Source: Coptis chinensis
Taxonomy: Eukaryota; Streptophyta; Magnoliopsida; Ranunculales; Ranunculaceae
Direction: 5' to 3'
Assembly (NCBI GenBank): GCA_015680905.1
Contig: CM027383.1
Span: 82,865,001 to 82,929,000 of the forward strand
Length of the DNA stretch: 64,000 nt
The position numbers were made by a program, and so were the translations under genes. Below, one piece after another: positions 44,870 to 55,864 of the stretch. Positions within the stretch are counted from its first letter, which is position 1; each line of letters begins with the position of its first letter. The notes below the pieces were generated by a model that made no database searches, was not told the DNA's origin, and saw only the letters and a list, made by a program, of their open reading frames with translations.

Positions 44870-46153
44870 TTCTTTGGCGAAGCCCCTAGTGTATGATTTG
44901 CGTTGAGCATCCTTGATTTTGAGTTGATCTCATTTGCATTCTTTAAAGCTAGCCCTTAGTTTGAGTTGTAGACGGTCTGACAAGGAGCAAGCTCAGTTGT
45001 GAAAAGGGAAGCCCGATACGTCTTCAACATCTTCAACATCTTCAGTACGATATGTGTAGCGTCGCGACTTGACGGTGCTCTAGTCGATTAGCTTAGACAG
45101 CTCATTGATCTGTTGATTCACTTCGTTGATACCATCCTCAGCGGTGATACCATTCGAACTCTGGGCTGCGATCTGGTTTTTCAGCATCATCAGGTTCTCC
45201 TACCAGAGGAAAGTAATACTCTAGTTCATTGTCCCAAGCTGGCTGACCAGGTTCTTGACTTGCTCTTATAGGCTTTCCACGCTTCGTGGGCTTTAGGGAA
45301 ACTAATTTGAAGAATGTGGTTTTTGTTAGAAAAATAGATTTGCACAAATTTATTGAGATATGAATGAGTAATTTTGTCTCCCAAGTTACCCCACTTGAGA
45401 TGAAATGAGTTTCTCTTGAAATAGTACGTAAAGTGAGAAAAACCTTTTCGAAATGGTGCACTGGTTCGAAATAGTGCATTATGCCGAAAATGTGCGACCT
45501 TTCGAACATGCACTGGTTCGAAACAGTGCATCATGCCGAAAAGGTGTGACCTTTCGAAATAGGCACTAGTTCGAAACAGTGCTTTATGTCGAAATGGTGT
45601 GTTTTCGAAACTTGTGACTTTTCAAAGAGTTGCTTACTTTTTCCCAAGAGTCACTGTGTTGTTTCGAAGAGGCACCACTCACCTATAAATAGTAGATGAA
45701 TTTGGAAAGAAAGACATAGCAAATCACACAGAGTTTTGATCTTTCTCTTCTCCCCTTATTTTTAATCAACTACTATGTTGTGTTCGCTGATTTTATAAAA
45801 TTGAAGTGCTAGCTTTCTATAGAAGGAAATCCATTCTATCTTGGGAGACAGTTTCCCATCAACCTTCAAGCACCGTGAGGGGAAAAATCTGTCTTAAGGA
45901 CATAGTGATCATCACTAGGCTCGGATTTAATCATTGGTAAATTAAGTTCATCCGTTGAACTAAAAGGTTTGCTTGTTTGTTTATATTAAATGTTTGTTCA
46001 TATCAATTTGATTTCTTGTTTACTTAACAATAAGTTTCCTACAATTTTTCTCATTTGTGGAATAAGTTTCCTACAAACTTATTTTTGGAACAAGTTTTTA
46101 GAATAAGTTTCCTACAGTTTTTCTCAAGAGATCGGACCACAGACGGCGCCAAT
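44870..46153 (-). mobile_element. Gypsy relic: leader and gag start, minus strand
   Basis: The minus strand has the primer-binding site TTGGCGCCGTCTGTGG (46153-46138). A leader and the beginning of a gag-like frame follow, related to 22250-22520 (for instance plus-strand TGTTGATTCACTTCGTTGAT near 45110). LTR sequence begins at 46154 (TGTAAAGG on the plus strand) but is short or decayed. A solo LTR (45324-46116) is inserted in the leader. It is related to, but distinct from, the family at 12126 and 58644. Fossil. Confidence 0.6.
45324..46116 (+). mobile_element. Solo LTR with 5-bp target duplication, nested in the Gypsy relic
   Basis: It starts TGTTAGAAAAATAG and ends AATAAGTTTCCTACA, flanked on both sides by GTTTT (45319-45323 and 46117-46121). 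Near the middle is a TATA-like CCTATAAATAGTAG (about 45691). The right end repeats AAGTTTCCTACA three times. The left third holds repeated TTCGAAA modules (about 45450-45610). Family not determined. Fossil. Confidence 0.8.
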
Positions 46154-46723
46154 GTAAAGGTTAAAAAATAATGAATGAAGTACCCTTATACAATGTATAC
46201 TATCAGATTGCCAAATTTGATCCTAGTCCATCAACTCCATACTCGTCAAATTTGCTCCCCAAATTTGCCAAATCGCCTAGTAGAAACCTGACCATCGGAT
46301 TTTTGTTTTTGATTTTCCTGTGGACCTGATAATGCTGGACCATTCTTCTTTTGATTTTGATCATGTGGTTACTGCGCCACTTGAAGCTGGGCTTTATAAT
46401 TATTTTTGGGCCACCTCTCCATTTAAACGTCACAAATCATTGCAAACGGTCCACAAGTAGAAATGAATTTGAGACCAAACATCGAGAAATTGGGCATGTA
46501 ATATGTGATATAGTGTGATACATCACCCATGTATCATCGAAAAATAACACTGATACATCTCGATTGAGGATTCTCTATAAACCTTCACAAAAATCCAAAA
46601 ACAGTTGTCAAGTAAACATCAGCTGAAAACTACTCTCCTTCAAATGGTGATGTTTCATATTAATTTAAGGATTTCCACATGGCGATCAGTTATGGAAACC
46701 CTATGAAAAGCCAAATAAACCAT
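46154..46723. other. No recognisable gene
   Basis: It begins with a few dozen bases of LTR-like sequence, then unassigned AT-rich DNA up to the Tourist-like MITE. Confidence 0.4.
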
Positions 46724-46726
46724 TAA

Positions 46727-47217
46727 GAGCATTTTTAGGAGAGCTACCAAAAAAATATCAAAATTTTGAACCAAACCAAACACCAAACCAAAAAAACACC
46801 AAACAACTTTAGGAGTAACATCAAAATTTCACCAAACAACTATGCGGTTTTGGCAAAACGCCCCATATAGCCCGCGGTTTTGCCAAAACCGCGCCACTAA
46901 AGCCCAATTGACAGGCCCAAGTCTACACGGTTTTCAGAAAACCGCGCCATGTATCGCACATAAACTTTTTTTTTTCTTTCCCAATCTCTGGTGTGGTTTT
47001 GTGAAAACTGCGCCATAGAAGCCCAATTAGAAGCCCAAGCCCACGGCGGTGTTGGAAAAACCGCGTGAGTGATTTGATACAGCATCAAACCTGGAACCAA
47101 ATATTGGCTGATTTGGTGTTTGGTTTAGTGTTTTTTTTGTGTTTTCATCAACATGTAGCTCTCCTGAAGTTGAAAAAACACCAAATTGTTAGGTTGATAT
47201 CACTCGTAAAAATGCTC
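46727..47217. mobile_element. Tourist-like (PIF/Harbinger) MITE with TAA target duplication
   Basis: Left end GAGCATTTTTAGGAG; right end reverse-complements to GAGCATTTTTACGAG. TAA flanks both sides (46724-46726 and 47218-47220), the PIF/Harbinger signature. The interior has repeated GCGGTTTTGCCAAAACCGC-type palindromes and CAAACACCAAAC words. No coding capacity. Confidence 0.85.
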
Positions 47218-48896
47218 TAAAGAGCATCATATCAAATCACCTAAAAAAAGCAACTAAAAACAAACACCAACACGACCCCTCTCAGCAAATAAAGTAATGC
47301 TTATTTAATCATTATCCAAAGCTACCATTATATCACAAAAATGTAAGCATAACTAAAAGTGTTAAAAAGTTTTCTTTGCTCTCTTCCAATATCTTTTTTA
47401 TTGATAATTGCTCTCTTTCCAGTCTCACAAAAGTCACAACTATTACTTAACAAATTCCAATTGCAAAAGATAAAATGGAAGCAATCTATATAACAAATTA
47501 GGGAAGGGTTGGGCACGATCCGACGGTCCAAACACTTTCTCAGAGTTTCACCCTGTTTATGACCTGGCGGAATCTACGGATATTTGGTCATATGTCTCTT
47601 TAGTTAACGCAGACCGGCACACAGTATCGCGATTTCCTCCAAATAAACCAACGCCTCCCCCTTTTTATTTTCTCCTCACTCTCATCCCTACCGCCCTCAT
47701 TTCTATCACTCCAAATTTCTATTCCTCCAAATTTCACTCTCATCCCGACCAACACTCCATATTTCAATTCCTCATCCATCTACCTCTTCATTTAACCCAT
47801 TTAAATTGGTTTTGGAAAAGTAACTATTCCTTATCCAAGGTCAGACACTACTATATTCAGACACTACTACACTACTATTTTTTTTTGGTTGTATAGAAGA
47901 AGAATGGTTGAGGCGGGTGGAAAGTTTGAGGGAGAAATAATTACTAATATATATATTTCACTTTTACCGATATATATATTTCACTTTTACCGAATTTTAA
48001 TGATAAATTGTGATATGAGTTAATTACCCTAATTGCTTTAGTATTATGCGATTTCATTTCTTTGGTTTGGTGTGAATGGTAAAATTGGTATTTTAGGATT
48101 TGAAATGAAATGTAGGTGCTTTGTTTGGTCCATGTATTGAATCGTTTCTTCTCTTGAGTAAACCTTCCACATGCTATGTCATTGAATTCGCGAGGATAGT
48201 GTTATTAATTTCACCAAATCATTTGTTCACAATTGTCAACAGAATTAGCAGTGCCCTCTAAATACTTTATTTTGAGGCGCTATCCCAGAGTCACTTAAGG
48301 AATGGAACTACACAGCATTGATCCATTTTTGTTGGGGTTTTGGATGAATTATTTATATTGCCTTGATCAATCTCGTTGGGGTGGCATCGGCGTCATGCAA
48401 CGTCGAGAAAATGGCGCACATATTTTGGACGACTGGCTTGATCGATTGAGCGTTGCCTTCCCCTAATCGACACTAAGAAAATTGGCTGCCACTCTGCCGC
48501 GGTTGACCTTCACACTTCACGGTGACCTTACTTTTTAAAGTTAACTTTCTTCGAGCTCGAACTTTCTTTTCCCACTTCTTTTTCTCAGAGCTCAAGGCTA
48601 AAGCAAAAATCCAAATATGTACTTACAAGGATCTACATTGTTGGATTCTATTATGTGTGACTATATGAACTGCTTTATGGGCTTTTCTCCAACTTCTGTG
48701 ACACTCCTAAAAAGAGTGCTGTGATGATGACCTTTTGCGCGTCGGGGACGCCGAAGGCACACGTATCTGTGTCCCAAAGTAGAAGTTAGTTGTTTTGAAA
48801 AGTATAGCTGGTTCTCTGGTTTTTCAAGGTTAGGATTATCAGTCGTCTAAGAGTGGAAACAGTCATGCTCCTATAACTTCCCTTTTCATAGTCAGC

Positions 48897-49045
48897 AACA
48901 ACCCCTTTCTCCTTTCTCTCTACCAAAGGACCCTTTTCTCTTTTATCCTTTCTCCTTTTACGTCTACCGAAGGACCCTTTTCCTCTTTTATCCTTTCTCC
49001 TTCCTCTCTACCGATGGACCCTTTTTCTCTTTTATATAATGCCTT
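48897..49045. repeat. Minisatellite, about 52-bp unit, three copies
   Basis: Three tandem units share CTACCxAxGGACCCTTTT, CTCTTTTATCCTTTCTCCTT. They lie in the 5' non-coding part of the plus-strand Helitron. Confidence 0.85.
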
Positions 49046-49472
49046 ATTCCTTATATTACAGTTGTGCGTTCTTATTAATATAAACAAGTTCTATATTGAA
49101 GCAGCGTGTATTTGTAGTTTCTATAGTCAATAACAAAAATAATAACCGCATAAAATCACAATAGCATTACATTTATTATTCAATGTATTTGTAGTTTTAA
49201 TCGTATATAACCAAATTAATAACAAAAAATCACAACGACATACATTTATTATTCAATTGTTTTTTATACTCATGCATTATATGAAAAAATATCCTCATTC
49301 TAGCTTTCACATAATGTAATTATAGCTATGTTATGTAGACATGTATCCTTGCTGGACATGAATTCTTTATGTGGCATCTTACTGCAGTATCAAAAATCAA
49401 TGTTTCTTATAGCTAATTACCATTCCTTCTCTTTTCTCCGTTTTAAATTTTGAGTGTACAATTTCTATGAAG

Positions 49473-49599
49473 GATGAACTTGATGGTGGACAAGGGAAAA
49501 TGGCCAATGGACCCATTTCAGGATCCTTCAAACAAAAAAATTAAATATTCAATTCCTACAACAGATAGGTTGAACCTTCAACCACCTCTTGGCTTCCAG
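49473..49599 (+). pseudogene. Helitron repeat exon 1
   Basis: After an acceptor AG (49471-49472) the frame reads MNLMVDKGKWPMDPFQDPSN, KKIKYSIPTTDRLNLQPP, LGFQ and ends at a donor GT (49600). It is the first of three related exons. It is 127 bp, slightly shorter than its neighbours at the 5' side, and could carry the start codon (ATG at 49474). Confidence 0.6.
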
Positions 49600-49711
49600 G
49601 TATTCTTGCTGTTTCTATTACATTGGTTCGTTAATCCACATGGTACTTATTTCTTACTAGTCTCATGATTTATATGTTTGCTTCTCTATTTATTTTGGGT
49701 TATGTATATAG

Positions 49712-49843
49712 CATCCAAACCAACCAACCATAGACAAGGGAAAACGCCCAATGGACCCTTCTCTTGATCCTTCGAATCGGCCGATAAGCACCTCTATCCC
49801 TCTCCAAGATAGACTCAACCTTCAACCACCTCGTGGCTTTGAG
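49712..49843 (+). pseudogene. Helitron repeat exon 2 (132 bp)
   Basis: Acceptor AG at 49710-49711, donor GT at 49844. Exactly 44 codons: HPNQPTIDKGKRPMDPSLDP, SNRPISTSIP, LQDRLNLQPPRGFE. Phase 0 at both ends, so skipping or duplicating it keeps the frame. Confidence 0.7.
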
Positions 49844-49952
49844 GTAATTGAATTGCGGTCTTATGTGATTTATTATACTAACTGTTGACATTGCACATCA
49901 AATTTGCTTTATATTTTCTCCTTCTCTAACTTTTTCTTTGTTCTTTATATAG

Positions 49953-50084
49953 CGGCCAAACCGACCAAACCTACAAAACAGAAAACGCCCACTGGACCAT
50001 TCTCTTGATCCTCTTAACAAGAAAAAACGTGTCTCTGTCCCTCCACAAGATAGACTTAACCTTCACCAACCTCATAGTTCTCAG
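49953..50084 (+). pseudogene. Helitron repeat exon 3 (132 bp)
   Basis: Acceptor AG at 49951-49952, donor GT at 50085. 44 codons: RPNRPNLQNRKRPLDHSLDP, LNKKKRVSVP, PQDRLNLHQPHSSQ. The same phase and motif as exon 2, more diverged at both ends. Its 3' half is repeated at 50318-50366 by the 282-bp tandem duplication. Confidence 0.7.
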
Positions 50085-50600
50085 GTACTAATACTCCTAC
50101 AATGTTTCCCTCTCATTATCTACCCAATTATCCTCTTTTTCTATTTTCTTATCATTTACCTATTTGCTATGTCACTTGTATACCTTATCTTCGGGTGTTT
50201 CTTTACATATGGGACTTCGCCGATACCAATATTGCCATATATATTATCTTTATTTCATATACCTTATATGCTTTATAGTCGTTTCTTTGCATATAGTAGT
50301 TATATAGATTTTACCTGTCCCTCCACAAGATAGACTTACCCTTCACCAACCTCATAGTTCTCAGGTACTAATACTCCTACAATGTTTCCCTCTCATTATC
50401 TACCCAATTATCCTCTTTTTCTATTTTCTTATCATTTACCTATTTGCTATGTCACTTGTATACCTTATCTTCGGGTGTTTCTTTACATATGGGACTTCGC
50501 CGATACCAATATTGCCATATATATTATCTTTATTTCATATACCTTATATGCTTTATAGTCGTTTCTTTGCATATAGTAGTTATTTAGATTTTACCTTTGG
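50036..50600. repeat. Tandem duplication, 282-bp unit
   Basis: The unit from CTGTCCCTCCACAAGATAG (second copy starting near 50318) to AGTTATxTAGATTTTACC is repeated with very few differences. It covers the 3' half of repeat exon 3 and the following intron. Confidence 0.9.
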
Positions 50601-50749
50601 AAATTTGGTTTATGTTTATCTCTGTTCCAATTTCAAACTGTATTTCGTTTCCTCTATGTTCTTATCCAATTACACTAACTTATCTCAAATCAGACGATTG
50701 ACTACAATTTGCCCAATTAGGTACAACCATCCCCTTCTCCTATCAGAGA

Positions 50750-51560
50750 CGTTCGCCTAACAAATAGAATTATTGCACAGCGTGCTCGAAGGGAAAAGAA
50801 AAATTGAATAAACATAATGGGTATCAAGCAATGGCCCATCGATTGTCTGGTTTTGTGGTGGATGTCCACCCTCCAATTCCAGGAACTCCACCTCAAACTG
50901 TCAGGCTTCTACCTCAGCATAGTCCAATCACACCTCATTCCACATCAACTAAACGACTCAATTTTACGGAATCTCTTAGAACATCTCTCTATGTTCTTAA
51001 TCCTATTAGGTTATTTACACTGCCTGAAGAATGTACTCATGTTGATTCAGCACCTGTAAGCAATAGGTGAGTCTCGTATGTCATTTTATTGGTTTTCCTT
51101 GCATTCCAATTCACACCTCACCTTTATTAGCTTTCTACAACACATGTATTCTTAGCTTTGGTGTTGCGTTACCAAATAATGCAATTCCAAATTTCAGAAA
51201 TGAGTCCTTCGCATCAACGTCGTCTTACCAAAATGCAAGGTATAACACCACAGAGCTCTTTACAACTTTCACTTCATATTTTCTACTTTCCAATATTTTC
51301 TTACCCATATAAGCTCCCTTGCAATGCGTGTAACCTCATTTCGTCTACATCAAGCTTCCCTGATGCAATACCACATTTACCAAGTCTACGTTCTGAGTCA
51401 ATATCAGCTAACCAAAATTCAAGGTAATTTCTCCGCTAAAATGTTTGCAATAATAACAAATTGTTTACACCTCAGTCTAAATCCTTTTAATACTTCATTC
51501 TTGCGTAGACCACAGTCATTCCAGTATACTGCACAACCGTTCTCTGAACGTGTTGATGCC
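50750..51560 (+). pseudogene. Helitron upstream exons (TNRIIAQRARREKKN and following)
   Basis: Short exons: TNRIIAQRARREKKN (from about 50757, followed by a stop near 50803), then PGTPPQTVRLLPQHSPITPH, LNFTESLRTSLYVLNPIRLF (to a donor-like GTGAGT at 51067). A small exon follows around 51190-51240, then one at 51350-51424 with PHLPSLRSESISANQNS. Each exon ends at a GT donor. The counterparts lie in Helitron C at 31820-32174. Function unknown. Confidence 0.5.
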
Positions 51561-52857
51561 ATGAGTGAAGATGACGATGAAGATGCACTCGACTACAATG
51601 GGGATGTGCACACGACTCATAATCCTAACCGCCCAGTTGAACAAGGAAGACACTACTTGGGGAAAATGGACGTTTAATGTCCATTTTGTATGGCACTTCA
51701 TTGGATGGATGAACGATTATCAAAGTCATCATTGTCACGTCCTCTTTTTGGGAGATGTTGTTTACAAGGAAAGATAAAGCGTCCTCCTTTGCAACCACTG
51801 CCACCTGCGCCCTTAAAGTCTTATACGATGGGAATGATCGGAAGACAAAGTCATTTCGAAGATATATGCGACAATATAATCAAGCTTTTGAATTTACAAG
51901 TCTTGGAGTACAAGAACACTTATTTACTGGACGGGGTCCAAGGCCTTTCACTATTCACGGTGAACTGCGACATCGCACCGGAGCTTTAATTCCTGATGCG
52001 GGATATCAAGCTATTTATTCTCAACTTTACATCTATGATCCCAGTGCTGCACTAGCTGTCCGTCAACTTCGTAATCCTAAGCTCAACACGGATGTCTTGA
52101 AAATCATTCAAGCTACTATGCTCCAATATAACCGCTTTTCTGATACATATCGCCACGCATATGATGTTCTTAGATCGGCTTCTTCTGAGCATGGTCAGGA
52201 CTTCAATGTACCTGCTTATTTACATTACACTGCTTCAAGAGACAGTCGTCGGTACAACTTACCAACAACAGATGAGGTTGCTGTCATTTTACCCGGTGAT
52301 GGCAGTGAGCGAGCAAGTATGAAAGACATTGTCATTTATCTGAAAGGAGGGCAAGAATTCATGCAAATTAGTGAGTGTCATCCAGCTTACTTACCATTGC
52401 ATTATGTCCTATTGTTTCCCCATGGGGAGCTTGGATGGACACCTAAATTGCGGCGTTGGGACTCTTCAACCGCTACCACCACTAATGATAAACGACGGAC
52501 GGATGAATTTTTATTCTTACCCTCTTGTTTGATAAGCCCACGAGAGTACTTTCGGCTATTTTGCGAGGGAGAAAGTTGTTTGAGGAGTTTGTGGTGGACG
52601 GATGGGCATCAACCGAGAAAAACAAAATGCGCTACTATAGGCAACAACAAGACAAGCTCTGTGCAGAACTATATCAAGGTATCACTGATATGTCAGCTGA
52701 TGCTGTCGATCCAAATCAGATTGGAAGGCGAGTCGTACTACCATCATCCTGTATCGGCAGCCCTAGGCATATGTTTGAAATGTTTCAAGACTCCATGGCA
52801 ATTACACGTTACAACCACCATCCAGACATATTCCTCACAATGACTGCAAACCTGTAG
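51510..52857 (+). pseudogene. Helitron protein N-terminal region (Helitron-like N)
   Basis: The exon starts after a TTGCGTAG acceptor (51510). It has an acidic part (SEDDDEDALDYNGD), then VEQGRHYLGKMDV, a stop, CPFCMALHWMDERL and FGRCCLQGKIKRPP: the zinc-type CxxC...CC signature. Then QAFEFTSLGVQEHLFTGRGP, FTIHGELRHRTGALIP, DLQPDY-like downstream part, GGQEFMQISECHPAYLPLHY, VLLFPHGELGW, and after a frame change near 52520 KMRYYRQQQDKLCAELYQGI, GRRVVLPSSCIGSPRHMFE and DIFLTMTANL. Breaks: stop at about 51676, a shift near 51750-51760, one near 52510-52530 and a stop at 52855-52857. Confidence 0.8.
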
Positions 52858-52949
52858 TGGACGGAAATTCTTGAAGCATTGTTTACATACCAAACTGCTT
52901 ATGATCGCCGGAGGTGGTTGCCCGTGCTTTTGAATTGAAATGAAGAGCT

Positions 52950-54530
52950 TTGATGGAAGTAATCAAGAAGCATGGTGTCCTTGGTGTGGCAGTTGCTCAT
53001 GTTTACACCATTGAGTTCCAGAAACGTGGTCTGCCACATATGCATGCACTTATATATCTTCGGCATTCAGACAAGATCCGAGTATCTGCACAAGTGGATC
53101 GCATTGTATCTGCGGAATTTCCTGATCCTGACACTAGGCCTGAATTATTTCGTACTGTACTAAGATGTATGGTTCATGGCCCATGTGGCCTTAAAAATTC
53201 AAACTCTCCTTGCATGGTTAATCATCAATGTAAATATCACTATCCCCGAGCTTTCACAGATTGTACAACTATGGATACAAATGGATATGCTCTCTACCGT
53301 CGTCGTGACAATGGGAAGTCTTATTTTGTTAGAGAACATACAGTTGATAATAAAAATGTTGTTCCTTACAATCCTTACCTTTCTAAGATGTTTGATTGTC
53401 ATATTAATGTTGAAGTTTGTGCAGGACTTACTTGTGTGAAATACATTCACAAGTACATATTTAAAGGTAATGACAGAACAACAATTGTGTTGAATGAATT
53501 GGATGAGATCAAGCAATATTTGGATGCGAGATATATTGGTCCACCTGAAGCTGCTGTGAGATTGTTAGGAATTTCTTTGCACGAGGAGATTCCAACAGTT
53601 GTGAGATTAGCCCTTCATCTCCCTGGAATGCATCGTGTTGTGTATAATGCTAATGAGTCCATGCATGATATACGGGCGAGGGAAGAGAGGCAACGGTCAA
53701 CTCTTACTGCATTTTTTGATTGTTGCACTTCAGATGCACGTGCAAGGGGGCTCACATATCAACAAGTGCCAAAACACTACGTTTGGATCAAGCAACACCA
53801 AAATTGGAAATTCCGGGAACAAGGGTTTGCTATTGGTAGAATGTATTTCGCGAGTCCTAATTTTGGTGAAAGGTTTTACTTACGCTTGCTTCTAACCGTC
53901 GTGAAAGGGCCACGGTCCTTTGATGATCTGAAAATGACTGGTGCTGATTTACATCCAACTTTCAAAGAAGCATGTATTGCGCGCGGACTTCTTGAGGATG
54001 ATAGTGAATGGGTGCAGTGTCTGCAAGAGGCCTCAACCATGCAGACTGGCTATCATCTTCGTCGACTATTCTGTGTTATTCTCACAAAATGCAATCCTCT
54101 ATATCCCCAAACATTGTGGCATGATTTTTGGGAGAGTATCTGCGACGACCTCTCACATAAACTTCGCACCATCTTCAACATTCCAGAACCTACCGAAGAT
54201 GAGGTCCAAGATTATGGTTTATTTCTTCTAAATGAGATTCTCATAGAATCAGGTAAACTCCTCATTAATTTTCCTCCTATGCCACTATCAACCACCAATT
54301 GGAATTCAGTTGTTGGTAACCGACTTATATGGGACCAACGACAATTTCAATATGATCCACAAACTAAAAAAACACATGGCAACAGAGTTCATTTAAATGT
54401 TGAGCAACACTCGACATATAAAGCAGTCCTGAATTCTGTTTACCGAAATCAAGGGACACTCTTCTTTTTGAATGGGGCAGCAGAGACAGGCAAGACTTTT
54501 GTCTATAACACCATTGCTGCTACGTGTTAG
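52950..54530 (+). pseudogene. Helitron Rep (HUH nuclease) and start of the helicase
   Basis: A 526-codon open frame. The HUH-type motif lies near residue 32 in FQKRGLPHMHALIYL. A cysteine-rich part follows (MVHGPCGLKNSNSPCMVNHQ), then the Rep tyrosine motif VKYIHKYIFKGND near residues 165-180 and ARYIGPPEAAVRLLGISLHE. Further on come FASPNFGERFYLRLLLTVVK, and at the end the helicase Walker A segment [18 protein letters not shown] just before a TAG. Walker A has Glu where Gly is usual. Rep cuts and rejoins strands at Helitron termini; the helicase part unwinds. The stop makes the fused protein incomplete. Confidence 0.9.
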
Positions 54531-55079
54531 ATTGAGGGACATATTGTTATTATGGTTGCTTCATCTGGAATAGCTTCATTGCTATTGGCTGGCGGTCGGA
54601 CTGCTCACTCAACCTTTTGCATCCCACTGGACATTCTTGATACCTCGGTTTGTGGGTTCAATAAGAATTCACCGCATGCCCACTTATTCAGGGAAACTAA
54701 ACTTATTATTTGGGATGAGGTCCCAATGCAAGATAAGTTCTGTGTTGAGGAAGTTGATCGGATGCTTCAGGATACTTGCAACAATAATAAGCCTTTCGGT
54801 GGAATTACAGTTGTTCTTGGTGGTGACTTTCGCCAATGCCTTCCAGTTATACCCAAAGGGGTGCGAGAACAAATTGTGCGTGCTTCTTTGCGGTGTTCTT
54901 TCCTCTGGAATCATATTCGGGTTCTAACTTTGGTACAAAACATGAGATTAGAACATGGGAACTTTGCGAATATGGGTTTCGCGAATTTCTTGATCGAGGT
55001 AACCACTTATGTATTCTGCTTTCTCCTCCTTTGTTTCAAACTTATATCCATTAATCTTTTTCTGTCTTCTTTCGTTTAG
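54531..55079 (+). pseudogene. Helitron PIF1-type helicase, motor part
   Basis: Continues after the TAG with [20 protein letters not shown], Walker [21 protein letters not shown], motif [23 protein letters not shown], and [20 protein letters not shown]. An intron with a GTAACC-type donor follows near 55000. Matches 27963-28487 in the minus-strand copy. Confidence 0.88.
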
Positions 55080-55864
55080 ATTGGAAGTGATCCAAGTGAG
55101 ACGGTGGAACTGCCATCGACAATTCGTCAATGTGCAGATCTTCGAGAACTAATTTCTGCTACATACCCTCACTTGAGTCATACTGCCACAGTCACACGGG
55201 ATATTTAAGCGAAGCGCATAATTCTTTTCGCACATAATGATGATGTCAATGAAATTAATGCAACAACTTTGAATATGTTCCCAGGAGAAACGACTCTCTT
55301 TCTAGCTGCCGACAAGATGGAGGATGCAGAAGCAAATAATCCAAGTAATATTAATCAATACCCAAATGAGTACCTAAACACACTTGATCCAACTGGTCTG
55401 CCACCATTTCGTCTTAACCTTAAAGTTGGTAGTCCTATAATGTTGTTGCGAAATATTGCTCCCAGAGATGGACTATGCAATGGAACCCGATTGGTTGTGG
55501 TACAATGCAAACCACACGTTCTTTTTTCCAGCATTTTATTCCAAGGATATCTTTGTCACCATCGTCTTCCAATTTTCCTTTCCATATGACGAGAAGACAA
55601 TTTCCAGTTCGATTGGCCTATTCAATGACTATTAATAAGTCTCAAGGACAATCAGTGAAGTATGTTGGTATTGACCTCTGCACGGAAGTTTTCAGTCATG
55701 GTCAATTGTATGTGGCGCTCTCAAGATGCACTTCGGTTCGGCGGACAGGATTAGCATTCTTCCGCCTCCAAATGCAGAAAGTCAAACCGCGAATGTCGTA
55801 TACCCAGAAGTTTTGCTATAAACATCTTCAACGACAAATGTGTAATATCCCTTTTCCCACTTAG
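55080..55864 (+). pseudogene. Helitron PIF1-type helicase, C-terminal part
   Basis: Reads [20 protein letters not shown] (from 55080), then, after a stop near 55206, [61 protein letters not shown] frame change near 55530 precedes [17 protein letters not shown] and [12 protein letters not shown] (motifs V/VI). The frame ends beyond VYPEVLL-like residues. The equivalent of 27027-27795. Confidence 0.88.
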
